A stretch of DNA of 64,000 nt, from the NCBI RefSeq assembly GCF_900218015.1, contig NZ_UFQQ01000004.1, forward strand, positions 186,001 to 250,000, in the 5' to 3' direction. The position numbers and the translations under genes are program-made. This document shows positions 53,940 to 61,927 of this stretch, in pieces. How positions within the stretch are numbered: the stretch's first letter is position 1; each line of letters opens with the position of its first letter. This DNA is from Rhodopseudomonas pentothenatexigens. GTDB taxonomy: Bacteria > Pseudomonadota > Alphaproteobacteria > Rhizobiales > Xanthobacteraceae. Under the pieces are notes generated by a model. The model had not been told where the DNA came from, made no database searches, and was given only the letters and a program-made list of their open reading frames with translations.

Positions 53940-54806
53940 ATGAAGATCCGGCTGCATGGCCTTTCCCGCCGCACTCTCACCGCAGCCACCGCGCTGGTCG
54001 GGGTGGTTTCGCTGGCGATCGGCGCTCATGCGGCGCTGAACAAGCGTCCGATCGACGCCGCACGCGCCGCCGTACCGGCCGCCGAACAGCCGCAGGCGTC
54101 GTCGTCACGACTGGCGCTGGTGATCGGCAACGGTCGTTACCCCGACGCGGCGGTGCCGCTGGTGCAGCCGATCAACGACGCCCGTGCGCTCAGCGCCAGG
54201 CTGCGCGGCGACGGCTACGACGTCGACATGATCGAGGACGCCACGCGCGACGACATCCTGCGCGCGGTCGAGCGGATCAAGGCCCGCGCCCGCAAGGACG
54301 CGACCGTGATGCTGTTCTTCGGCGGCTACGGCATCCAGTCCGGCCGTGACAATTACATGATCCCGGTCGATGCCAAGATCTGGACCGAGGCCGACGTCCG
54401 CCGCAGCGGCGTCAGCGTCGAACAGGTGCTGGCGGAGATCAAGGCCGGCGGGGTTCATACCAATCTCGCGGTGCTCGACGCGTCGCGCCGCAATCCCTAC
54501 GAGCGGCGCTTCCGCGCCTATTCGCACGGGCTCGCGCCGATCGAAGCCCCGGCCAATGCGCTGGTGCTGTCGGCAGCGACCCCGGGTCAGGTCGTGGACG
54601 ACACAGACGGCGCCAACAGCGCGCTGGTCGGTGAACTGATCGGTTCGCTGTCGTCGCCCGCCGGGGCCGAGGCGGCGTTTTCCAAGGCGCGGACGGCGGT
54701 GATCAAGGCGACCGACGGCGCCCAGGTGCCGTCGATGACTTCGTCGCTGATCGCCGACGTACCGCTGGTGCCGGTCGCCGACGCGACGCCCAACACCGGC
54801 GGCTGA
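53940..54806 (+). CDS. Exported caspase-fold protein with degenerate active site (pseudo-caspase)
   Basis: This is a 288-residue protein. A signal or anchor segment with an RR pair (LSRRTLTAATALVGVVSLAIG) precedes a caspase p20-like domain (about 56-215) starting RLALVIGNGRY. Where active relatives have GHG and DAC, this protein has GYG (Tyr130) and DAS (Ser182), so both catalytic residues are replaced. The flanking landmarks DNYMIPVDA and RRNPYERRF are kept, so the assignment to the fold is safe. A non-catalytic periplasmic binding or scaffold role is inferred. Confidence 0.88.
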   Translation: MKIRLHGLSRRTLTAATALVGVVSLAIGAHAALNKRPIDAARAAVPAAEQPQASSSRLALVIGNGRYPDAAVPLVQPINDARALSARLRGDGYDVDMIEDATRDDILRAVERIKARARKDATVMLFFGGYGIQSGRDNYMIPVDAKIWTEADVRRSGVSVEQVLAEIKAGGVHTNLAVLDASRRNPYERRFRAYSHGLAPIEAPANALVLSAATPGQVVDDTDGANSALVGELIGSLSSPAGAEAAFSKARTAVIKATDGAQVPSMTSSLIADVPLVPVADATPNTGG

Positions 54807-54840
54807 GCCGCCTTCCGCCCATCACCCTGTCCGAAACGAA

Positions 54841-54872
54841 AAGACCTGACGCGGCGCCCGCGTCAGGTCTTT
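54841..54872. terminator. Bidirectional rho-independent terminator
   Basis: The 13-bp stem AAGACCTGACGCG/CGCGTCAGGTCTT with a 5-nt loop has A/T runs on both sides and serves the convergent pseudo-caspase and carbonic anhydrase genes. Confidence 0.9.
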
Positions 54873-54896
54873 GACTTGTGCAGATGCTGTTGTGGC

Positions 54897-55655
54897 TCAG
54901 TTGGACTGCAGCACGAAGCGGCGGTTGTCCTTCTGCACCGGGCGGGCGTTCATCGGATACAGCTTGGCGAACGCCGCAACGTCCTCGGCAGCGGCCGTGA
55001 TCGGATCGGTCAGCACCATCCAGTCGACGATCTCGGAGCACGGCGGCGTGGTGAGCGAACCTTCGTAGCGATAGTAGCTGAGCTTGGCCGGCAGCAGCGC
55101 GTTCGGGTTGATCGCTGCATCGGCCTTCACCGCCGGTCCCTCGGTCTGCGGCATGGTCGCGACGATCTTGGCGAAGGCGGGGTTGGCGGCCCCTTCCTGC
55201 ATCAGCACGCCGACCACGCCGAGCGTGCCGGAGTCCATGCGGTGGACGAAGTGGACCTCCATCGGAAACGACTTGCCGTCGATCTGGTGTTCGCTCGGCC
55301 GATGGAAATGGAATTGAACCAGCTTGAAGACCGCGCCGCCGAGCTTGAGCGTCGAGCCCTCGGCCATGTTGAGCTGGATGGTATGGCCGTTGTTGACGAT
55401 GGTGTCGGCGGTGTCGGCCCACTGCACCTGCAGCGGAAACAGATTGGCGCTGACGGTCGAGCGGATGTCGACCGGCGATTGCTGAACCCCGATCGCGCAG
55501 ATCTGGTTGGCGGGATCGAGCTCGCCCCACTTCGCGGGGGCACCATCGCCTTCGTAGCCCCAATGATGGGCGCCTTCGGCGGCAGCGCCGGCGCTGGCGC
55601 AGAGCGGACATAGAGCGAGGCCGGCAAAGGCCTTCAGGATATTGCGACGGTCCAT
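54897..55655 (-). CDS. Alpha-class carbonic anhydrase, exported
   Basis: This 252-residue zinc enzyme interconverts CO2 and bicarbonate, probably in the periplasm. The leader MDRRNILKAFAG has a twin-arginine-like pattern and a hydrophobic core. The zinc ligands are His116 and His118 (QFHFHRPSEH) and His135 (MEVHFVH). HWGYEG, QSPVDI and GSLTTPPCSE are all present. The start at 55655 is chosen for the signal peptide. Confidence 0.94.
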   Translation of the reverse strand: MDRRNILKAFAGLALCPLCASAGAAAEGAHHWGYEGDGAPAKWGELDPANQICAIGVQQSPVDIRSTVSANLFPLQVQWADTADTIVNNGHTIQLNMAEGSTLKLGGAVFKLVQFHFHRPSEHQIDGKSFPMEVHFVHRMDSGTLGVVGVLMQEGAANPAFAKIVATMPQTEGPAVKADAAINPNALLPAKLSYYRYEGSLTTPPCSEIVDWMVLTDPITAAAEDVAAFAKLYPMNARPVQKDNRRFVLQSN

Positions 55656-55746
55656 CGACGTCTCCCGGGGTTGGTGCGCGGGAACTAGCATTGCGCGGCC
55701 CGGAAAGAAAAGTGAAGTGGGACGAATGAACGACGAAGGTGCCGGC

Positions 55747-56388
55747 TTACTGGCTGGCCCAGACGATGCGGCCGATCCACTCGACCTCCGATGGTGCCAG
55801 AGTCCGGTCCGGGTGGCTGGGGTTGAGCGATGCCAATTCGATCACCTTGGCGGTGCGCCGCTTCAATTCCTTGACCATGACTTCGCCTTTGGTGGTCTTC
55901 ACCACCACCCGGTCGCCGCGGCGGACCGCGGCGCTCGGCGACACCACCACGATGTCGCCGTCGCGATAGGCCGGCTTCATCGAATCGCCGGCGATCTCCA
56001 GCGCATAGGCGTGCTCGTCGCTGATCGAAGGCAGCCCGACTTCGTCCCAGCCCTTGCCGACCGGAAAGCCGCCGTCGTCGAAATAGCCGCCGGAGCCGGC
56101 CTGGGCGAGGCCGAGCAGCGGCACCGACTGCACCACCCGCGGCCGGTCGTGAATCAGCTGCACGAAGGTGTCGATCGCGGTGTTGGTCGCCTGCAGCGCC
56201 TTGGCGACCGATTCGGTCGACGGCCAGCGTTCGCGGCCGTCATTGGTGATCCGCTTCGACTTGTTGAAGGTGGTCGGATCGAGGCCGGATTTCTTGGCGA
56301 GCCCCGAGGGCGACAGGCCGGCCCGTTCGGCCAGCCGGTCGAGCGCAGTCCAGATCTGATCGTGCGTCAGCATTTGCATCGGAGGCAC
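55747..56388 (-). CDS. S24/LexA-like repressor with HTH domain
   Basis: This is a 213-residue regulator. An N-terminal HTH (about 8-65, GLSPSGLAKKSGLD) is joined to an S24 peptidase domain with Ser136 in EIAGDSMKP and Lys173 in VMVKELKR. A possible autocleavage dipeptide Ala-Gly lies near 97-98 (LAQAGSGG). It could be a phage-type repressor that responds to RecA, but no prophage genes are near. ATGs at codons 4 and 6 are alternative starts. A palindrome 50 bp upstream is a likely operator. Confidence 0.9.
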   Translation of the reverse strand: MPPMQMLTHDQIWTALDRLAERAGLSPSGLAKKSGLDPTTFNKSKRITNDGRERWPSTESVAKALQATNTAIDTFVQLIHDRPRVVQSVPLLGLAQAGSGGYFDDGGFPVGKGWDEVGLPSISDEHAYALEIAGDSMKPAYRDGDIVVVSPSAAVRRGDRVVVKTTKGEVMVKELKRRTAKVIELASLNPSHPDRTLAPSEVEWIGRIVWASQ

Positions 56389-56439
56389 CCAGATGCGCGG
56401 TCGCTTTGGCGACGCGAAACGGACTTAATACTAGGAATT

Positions 56440-56460
56440 ATTGCCTTAATTGGAGGCAAT
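56440..56460. promoter_or_regulatory. Palindromic candidate operator of the S24 repressor
   Basis: ATTGCCT-TAATTGG-AGGCAAT has perfect 7-bp arms in a locally AT-rich stretch, 52 bp upstream of the repressor start. The rest of the 319-bp gap to the DUF952 gene shows nothing I can name. Confidence 0.6.
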
Positions 56461-56707
56461 ATGCAATCCCGTCCGGCGACAAAAGCGCAGGCTCTTGCAG
56501 AGCCCCGGAGCGGCCGATACGGTCGGGTCCAGGTTCGGCCGATGGCCGGGCGACCGAACGCGCGCGGATCCGCCATGCCGGATTCGACTTTGCGCCTCCG
56601 ACGTGCGCAACTTGTTGGTTTAGCGGATGTTTTTCGGTTGCCCGGGAATTTGCGGGACCGTCGCCGCCCGACCCTGAAACCAGCCGCAACGACGGGAATT
56701 CGCGCCC

Positions 56708-57052
56708 TTGCGCACGATTTACAAGATCTGTGACGCTGTGGCTTGGCGCGACGCCGAACAGGCCGGATTCTACCGGGGCAGCGCCGACGACAGCCGTGAC
56801 GGCTTCATTCACTTTTCGACTGCGCCGCAACTCGCCGGCACCCTCGCCAGGCACTATGCCGGCAAGACCGGCCTGAAGCTGATCGCCGTCGAGGCGGCCG
56901 CACTCGGCGACGGGCTGCGGTGGGAGCCGTCGCGCGGCGGCGAGTTGTTTCCGCACCTCTATGGCGAGCTGCCGCTGTCGGCTGTGACCGGGGTGCACGA
57001 CCTCGTCACCCGCGCCGACGGCAGCCATCTGGTGCCGGAGCTCGCGCCGTGA
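56708..57052 (+). CDS. DUF952 family protein
   Basis: This 114-residue protein with a TTG start has the family segments YKICDAVAW, DGFIHFSTA and WEPSRGGELFPHLYG. The fold resembles ADP-ribosyltransferase-like small domains, but no activity is established. Its stop overlaps the pyrD GTG start (GTGA), so they are co-translated. Confidence 0.88.
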   Translation: MRTIYKICDAVAWRDAEQAGFYRGSADDSRDGFIHFSTAPQLAGTLARHYAGKTGLKLIAVEAAALGDGLRWEPSRGGELFPHLYGELPLSAVTGVHDLVTRADGSHLVPELAP

Positions 57053-58143
57053 TCCGCGCCTTCGACGCCGTCTCGCTTCCGCTGCTGCGCTGGTTCGACC
57101 CGGAGGATGCGCACCGGCTCGCGATCCAGGGTCTCAAGCTGTGGCCGCCGGTCAAGCCGCGTCCCGACAATCCCAGGCTTGCGGTCCGCGCCTTCGGCCT
57201 CAACTTCCCCAATCCGGTCGGCATTGCCGCCGGCTTCGACAAGAACGCCGAAGCGCCGGACGCGCTGCTGCGGCTCGGCTTCGGCTTCGTCGAGATCGGC
57301 ACCGTGACCCCGAAGCCGCAGGCCGGCAATCCGCGGCCGCGGCTGTTCCGGCTCGACCGCGACGAGGCGGTGATCAACCGCATGGGCTTCAACAACGACG
57401 GCGCCGAGGTGGTGCTGCGCCGGCTGGCGGCGCGCGCGCAATATGGCGGCATCGTCGGCGTCAATGTCGGCGCCAACAAGGACAGCGACGATCGGGTGGC
57501 GGACTACGTCAAGCTGATCGAGACCTTTGCGCCGCTGGCGAGCTACTTCACCGTCAACGTGTCGTCGCCGAACACGCCGGGCCTGCGCAATCTGCAGCAG
57601 GCGGCGGCGCTCGACGATCTGCTGGCGCGGGTGATCGAGGCGCGCGAGCGGGTGCGGGCGGCGGCGGGCGATACCCCGGTGCTGCTCAAGATCGCGCCCG
57701 ATCTGTCGCTCGGCGAACTCGACGACGTCGTGCACATCGCAAGGTCGCGGCGGGTCGACGGCATGATCGTCGCCAACACCACGCTGTCGCGGTCGCCGAC
57801 GCTGCGCGAGCGGACGCGGATGAACGAGCAGGGCGGGCTGTCGGGCCGGCCGCTGTTCCGGCTGTCGACCCGGATGGTGGCGGAGACCTATGTGCGCGCC
57901 GAGGGCGCGTTCCCGCTGATCGGCGTCGGCGGCATCGATTCCGGCGGCGCTGCGCTGACCAAGATCCGTGCCGGGGCGACGCTGGTGCAGTTGTATTCGG
58001 CGCTGGTCTACAAGGGCCTCGGCCTGGTCGAGAGTATCAAGGCCGACCTCGCCTCGACGCTGCTCCGCACCGGCCGCGAATCGTTGGCCGAAATCGTCGG
58101 CGCCGACGCGCCGATGATCACCGCGGAAGAATGGCCGGTCTGA
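57049..58143 (+). CDS. pyrD: Dihydroorotate dehydrogenase (quinone), class 2
   Basis: This 364-residue FMN enzyme oxidises dihydroorotate to orotate with quinone at the inner membrane, the fourth step of pyrimidine synthesis. The N-terminal helix (FDAVSLPLLRWFDPEDAHRL) is the class 2 membrane-docking segment. GFDKNAEAPDALLRLGFG, INRMGFNND and the catalytic Ser in NVSSPNTPGLR are present. GTG start by overlap with DUF952. Confidence 0.95.
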   Translation: MIRAFDAVSLPLLRWFDPEDAHRLAIQGLKLWPPVKPRPDNPRLAVRAFGLNFPNPVGIAAGFDKNAEAPDALLRLGFGFVEIGTVTPKPQAGNPRPRLFRLDRDEAVINRMGFNNDGAEVVLRRLAARAQYGGIVGVNVGANKDSDDRVADYVKLIETFAPLASYFTVNVSSPNTPGLRNLQQAAALDDLLARVIEARERVRAAAGDTPVLLKIAPDLSLGELDDVVHIARSRRVDGMIVANTTLSRSPTLRERTRMNEQGGLSGRPLFRLSTRMVAETYVRAEGAFPLIGVGGIDSGGAALTKIRAGATLVQLYSALVYKGLGLVESIKADLASTLLRTGRESLAEIVGADAPMITAEEWPV

Positions 58144-58182
58144 TCCGCCTGTTGTCTCGCCAGCGAGTTGTCTCACCATCGA

Positions 58183-58323
58183 GTCATTCCGGGGCGCTCG
58201 CGCAGCGAGCGAACCCGGAATCCCGCAGTTACCTGGCCGAGAAGTCTGCCCCGCAGGATCGCTGAAGTGCCCTGAATCTCCAGATTCCGGGTCCGCTCGC
58301 TGGAGCGAGCGTCCCGGAATGAC
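58183..58323. repeat. GTCATTCCGGGGCGCTCG-type palindromic repeat, copy a
   Basis: Outer arms GTCATTCCGGG.. and ..CCCGGAATGAC enclose inner arms GAACCCGGAATCC and GATTCCGGGTCC. First of two closely spaced copies after pyrD. Confidence 0.8.
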
Positions 58324-58381
58324 TCCCCACACGACACGGCCGTCATCCTGGGGCGCGCGTAGCGCTCGAGTCACGGGTGTC

Positions 58382-58474
58382 TTTCCGGGGCGCTCACGAA
58401 GTGAGCGAACCCGGAATCTCGCGGTTATCTGGCACAGAGATTCCGGGTTCGCGCTGCGCGCGCCCCGGAATGAC
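58382..58474. repeat. GTCATTCCGGGGCGCTCG-type palindromic repeat, copy b
   Basis: This is a second copy of the repeat at 58183-58323, with inner arms GAACCCGGAATCTC / GAGATTCCGGGTTC and outer arm CCCCGGAATGAC. The 343-bp gap between pyrD and the MBL gene consists mainly of these two copies. Confidence 0.8.
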
Positions 58475-58486
58475 TCGCTGAGAGTT

Positions 58487-59221
58487 CTACAGCGGCACGA
58501 TCAGCCCGTCGCTCGCGGCCATGTGCGGCACGGTGGCGAGCTTGTGCAGGACCTCGTCGCCCATGTGGGTGAGGATGACGCGCTTCGGATTGATCTCCGG
58601 CAGATGAGTTTCCAGCGTCTTCAGGCTGATGTGGTTCTTCACCGTGCGATCGTAGGTGTAGGCCTCGCAGATGAACAGATCGGCGTCGTGCGCGGCCGCG
58701 ACCAACTGATCGGTCCATTGCGTGTCGCCGCTATAGGCGAGGATGCGGCCTTCGGCTTCGATTCGATAGGCGAAGAACGGCCCGCCGGAGTCGCCGTGGA
58801 TCACCGGGAACGGCGTCACCGTAACGGCGCCGAACTGCCGCGCCACGGTTGGCTCGAGGGCGACGACGTGGAGATCGAACGTCGGCTTGGTCGCCGACGA
58901 GTGTTCGAACATCGCTTCCATCAGCCGCGTCAGCCGGATGTCGATGCCCGGCGGTCCGGCGATCACTAGCGGCCGCTTGCGCTTGAGAAACTTGGCGTCG
59001 AGCATCAGGAACGGCAGGCCGCCGAAATGATCGCCGTGGAAATGCGTGATCAGGATCAGGTCGAGGTCTTCGCGCAGGATGCCGTAGCGTTTTAGCGCCG
59101 GCAGCGAGGTGGCGCCGCAGTCGATCAGGAAGTTGGCGGTCTGGCCGGAGACGTGAAAGCAGGTATTGAGCCGCCCGCCGGAGCCGAGCGCGTCGCCACA
59201 GCCGACAAATCGTACCTGCAT
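58487..59221 (-). CDS. Metallo-beta-lactamase fold hydrolase (RNase Z-like)
   Basis: This is a 244-residue protein. The metal motif HFHGDH lies at about 60-65, with later ligands in VIHGDSG, AYSGDTQW and ILTHMGDE. The length and lack of an exosite arm separate it from classical RNase Z, so a small-molecule phosphodiesterase or hydrolase is equally likely. It is monocistronic. Confidence 0.88.
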   Translation of the reverse strand: MQVRFVGCGDALGSGGRLNTCFHVSGQTANFLIDCGATSLPALKRYGILREDLDLILITHFHGDHFGGLPFLMLDAKFLKRKRPLVIAGPPGIDIRLTRLMEAMFEHSSATKPTFDLHVVALEPTVARQFGAVTVTPFPVIHGDSGGPFFAYRIEAEGRILAYSGDTQWTDQLVAAAHDADLFICEAYTYDRTVKNHISLKTLETHLPEINPKRVILTHMGDEVLHKLATVPHMAASDGLIVPL

Positions 59222-59367
59222 TTCGCGTTCCGTCGATCTGGCTCAGATTCCGTCGCCCAGATCTAGGCGGTCCGCGCCCGGAACGTAACCCGTACCATCG
59301 CCGGATGCCGCGACCGTTGCGCGCAGGGCCGGGGCTGTTCGCCCCGGCGCGCGTGTCATCCTTGCGG

Positions 59368-60075
59368 CTAAACCAGTTCGACCTTGCCGCTGGCGAGATC
59401 GTACACGCCGCCGACCACCCGCAGCTTCTTGCTGCTCACCATCTCGGCGAGGATCGGCTTGGACTCCTGCAATTGCCGGACATTGGCCCGCACATTGGCG
59501 ACCACCGCCTGGTGGCGCAGATCCTCCTCCTTCTTTTGGAGGACCGGCTCGATGCCCGGCTTCATCGCCCGCACCAGGTCGGCGATGTGGCCGGGCAGAT
59601 CGTTGCCCTTCTGCAGCGCCGCAACGGTGGCATTGACGGCGCCGCAATTGCTGTGGCCGAGCACCATGATCACCTTGGTGCCGAGCACCGCGGCGCCGTA
59701 TTCGAGGCTGGCGAGACCGTCCGGCGTGACGAAGTTGCCGGCGACCCGCACCACGAACAAGCTGCCCGGACCCTGGTCGAAGGCGAGCTCCGGCGCGACG
59801 CGGGAGTCGGCGCAGCCGAGGATCGCGGCGAACGGCGCCTGGCTTTCCGCCCGCGCAGCGCGGCCCGCCGAGAAATCACGCTCGCGCATCTGGCCGGCGA
59901 TGTAGCGTTCGTTGCCCTGCATCAGCTTGTCGAGCGCGGCGTCGGGCGTATCGCTCGGCACACCGGCCTGGGTCTGCGCCTGCGCGGAGAGCGGCAGCGA
60001 GGCTGCGGCGAGCAGGCCGAGACCGCCGGCCATCAGAGTTCGTCGCGATACATCGCTGCGGCACGTCTCGCACAT
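59368..60075 (-). CDS. Beta-class carbonic anhydrase, Tat-exported
   Basis: This is a 235-residue protein. The leader SRRTLMAGGLGLLAAA is a good twin-arginine signal. Zinc ligands Cys88, His141 and Cys144 (GCADSR, GHSNCG) and the Asp90-Arg92 dyad are present. The start MCETCRSD at 60075 has an AGGAGA site 7 nt upstream and is preferred to an ATG eight codons earlier. This makes a second exported carbonic anhydrase within 5 kb of the alpha-class enzyme. Confidence 0.92.
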   Translation of the reverse strand: MCETCRSDVSRRTLMAGGLGLLAAASLPLSAQAQTQAGVPSDTPDAALDKLMQGNERYIAGQMRERDFSAGRAARAESQAPFAAILGCADSRVAPELAFDQGPGSLFVVRVAGNFVTPDGLASLEYGAAVLGTKVIMVLGHSNCGAVNATVAALQKGNDLPGHIADLVRAMKPGIEPVLQKKEEDLRHQAVVANVRANVRQLQESKPILAEMVSSKKLRVVGGVYDLASGKVELV

Positions 60076-60210
60076 TCCGTCTCTCCTGGTTCGTTCCATC
60101 GTGTTGGGCAGATGGTATTTGTGGAAGATGAAGGTGCGAAGTATCGATTTTCCGCACGTGTTGCGGGCATCAACGTCGGGTTAATTCGGCCCAAGCGATT
60201 TGATGAAAAC

Positions 60211-61533
60211 TCAGTGCGCCGCGAACGACGCACACACCATCGCCGGATAGCGCAGAGCCTGCAGGCCGCCGCGCCAGACGTAGTGCAACAGCAGCGCGAC
60301 CCACAGGCCGGTATTGCCGAGCGGCTGCAGCGCGAACCACGACGCCAGGAACAGCAGCAACGACAGCAGCATCAGGTTGCGCATCTCGCGCGCCCAGGTG
60401 GCGCCGATGAACACGCCGTCAAAGGCGAATGCGAACACGCCGAGCATCGGCGCCAGCGTCACCAGCCAGAGATAATCGCGCGCGGTGCGACGCAGCTCGT
60501 CGTTCGAGGTGATGAAGTCGATCAGCATCGGGCCGGCGAACGCGTAGATCGCGCTGACGATGAGCGCGAACCCAAAGCCCCACAGGATCACCAGCCGGGT
60601 CGCCCTGACGAAGCCGGCACGGTCGCGCGCGCCGAGGGTGCGGCCGCACAGCTGCTCGGCGGCGTTGGCGAGGCCGTCGAGAAAGAACGCGCTGATCATC
60701 AGGAAATTGTTGAGCACCGCGTTGGTGGCGAGCACCACGTCGCCGCCGCGGGCGCCCTGCGCGGTGAAGAACAGGAACACCGCGATCAGCGCCGCGGTGC
60801 GGATCATGATGTCGCGGTTGACCGCGAACATCCGCTTCAGGCGATCCGGATCCAGCAGCATCGCCCGCGACACCTTGAACAGACCGCGGCCGCGCCAGGC
60901 CGCGATCGCGATCCCGATCACCAGGCCTGCGCCTTCGGCGATCACCGCGGCGATCGCGGCGCCAGCGATGCCGAAGTCGAACCACAGCACCAGCATCGCC
61001 GTGGCGGCGATGTTGATCAGGTTGATGGCGATCTGCACCGCCAGCGCCAGCGTGGCGCGGGCTTGGCCGACCAGCCAGCCGAGCACTGCGAAATTCGCCA
61101 GCACCAGCGGCGACGACCAGATCCGGATCGAGAAGTAGGTTTTGGCCGCGGCGCTGATCGCCTCGCTGCCGCCCATCATGCCGATTAGCACGGCAGCGAG
61201 CGGCCCTTGCAGCGCGATTAGCGCCAGGCCGATTCCGGCTGCGACCAAAAGACCGCGCAGCAGATGCGTCGGCACTTCGCGGGTCTCGCCGGCGCCGAGC
61301 GCCTGGGCGGTGAACGCCAGCGTGCTCATCCGCAGGAAGCCGAACAGCCAGAACAGGCAATCGAACAGGATCGAAGCCATCGACACGCCGCCGAGCAGCG
61401 TCGCCTCGCCGAGCCTGCCGATTGCGGTGGTGGCGACGACGCCGAGCAGCGGCGTGGTCAGGTTGGCGACCATCGCCGGCCCGGCGATGGCGAACACCTG
61501 CCGGGTGGTCACGGACGAACTGGCTGGCTCCAC
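60211..61533 (-). CDS. MATE family efflux transporter (DinF-like)
   Basis: This 440-residue inner-membrane protein has about 12 helices and the two-fold pseudo-repeat typical of MATE exporters (FAIAGPAMVANLTTPLL at the N-terminus and GLANAAEQLCGRTLGA in the second half). DinF-type MATEs export toxic cations or metabolites. The next gene upstream (DUF6460) ends 18 bp away and is probably co-transcribed. Confidence 0.92.
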   Translation of the reverse strand: MEPASSSVTTRQVFAIAGPAMVANLTTPLLGVVATTAIGRLGEATLLGGVSMASILFDCLFWLFGFLRMSTLAFTAQALGAGETREVPTHLLRGLLVAAGIGLALIALQGPLAAVLIGMMGGSEAISAAAKTYFSIRIWSSPLVLANFAVLGWLVGQARATLALAVQIAINLINIAATAMLVLWFDFGIAGAAIAAVIAEGAGLVIGIAIAAWRGRGLFKVSRAMLLDPDRLKRMFAVNRDIMIRTAALIAVFLFFTAQGARGGDVVLATNAVLNNFLMISAFFLDGLANAAEQLCGRTLGARDRAGFVRATRLVILWGFGFALIVSAIYAFAGPMLIDFITSNDELRRTARDYLWLVTLAPMLGVFAFAFDGVFIGATWAREMRNLMLLSLLLFLASWFALQPLGNTGLWVALLLHYVWRGGLQALRYPAMVCASFAAH

Positions 61534-61551
61534 GGCGGACGCAGGCGGCGA

Positions 61552-61854
61552 TCAGCGTCCGCGCGGCGTGCTGAACAACCGGGTGAGCAGCCAGACCGGG
61601 ATCACGATCACGGCGCCGAGCAGGAAGTAGCGCCACAGCCCGCTGATCGCGTCGAATCCGAGTTCCCAGATCCGCTCGAACAGCAGCCGAATGCTGGTGA
61701 CGATGTTCCAGGGATCGAGACCGATCGCCGCCAGCACCACGCCGACCAGGATCGACATCAGGATCAGTCGAAACGCCACCGCCATCGGCGAGCCGCCGAG
61801 GAAGCGGGTCATCCTGTCGTCGTTCGCCGGCAGATCCCGGATGTCGTCTCGCAT
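61552..61854 (-). CDS. DUF6460 small membrane protein
   Basis: This 100-residue protein has two hydrophobic segments (about 26-45 and 73-92) separated by a helical loop (LFERIWELGFDAISGL). It fits the DUF6460 family of rhizobiales. The function is unknown. It is upstream of and in line with the MATE gene. Confidence 0.8.
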   Translation of the reverse strand: MRDDIRDLPANDDRMTRFLGGSPMAVAFRLILMSILVGVVLAAIGLDPWNIVTSIRLLFERIWELGFDAISGLWRYFLLGAVIVIPVWLLTRLFSTPRGR

Positions 61855-61927
61855 CGTGTTGGTCCTCGCGCGCTTCGCTGGCGCATCATATTCGGTGCTG
61901 GGCAGATGGGGAACCGGCGCTTTGCCG

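Noticed and set aside
59305-61188. 627-residue plus-strand frame opposite the beta-carbonic anhydrase and MATE genes
   Set aside because: Shadow frame, His/Arg/Gln-rich, covering two confidently assigned genes on the other strand.
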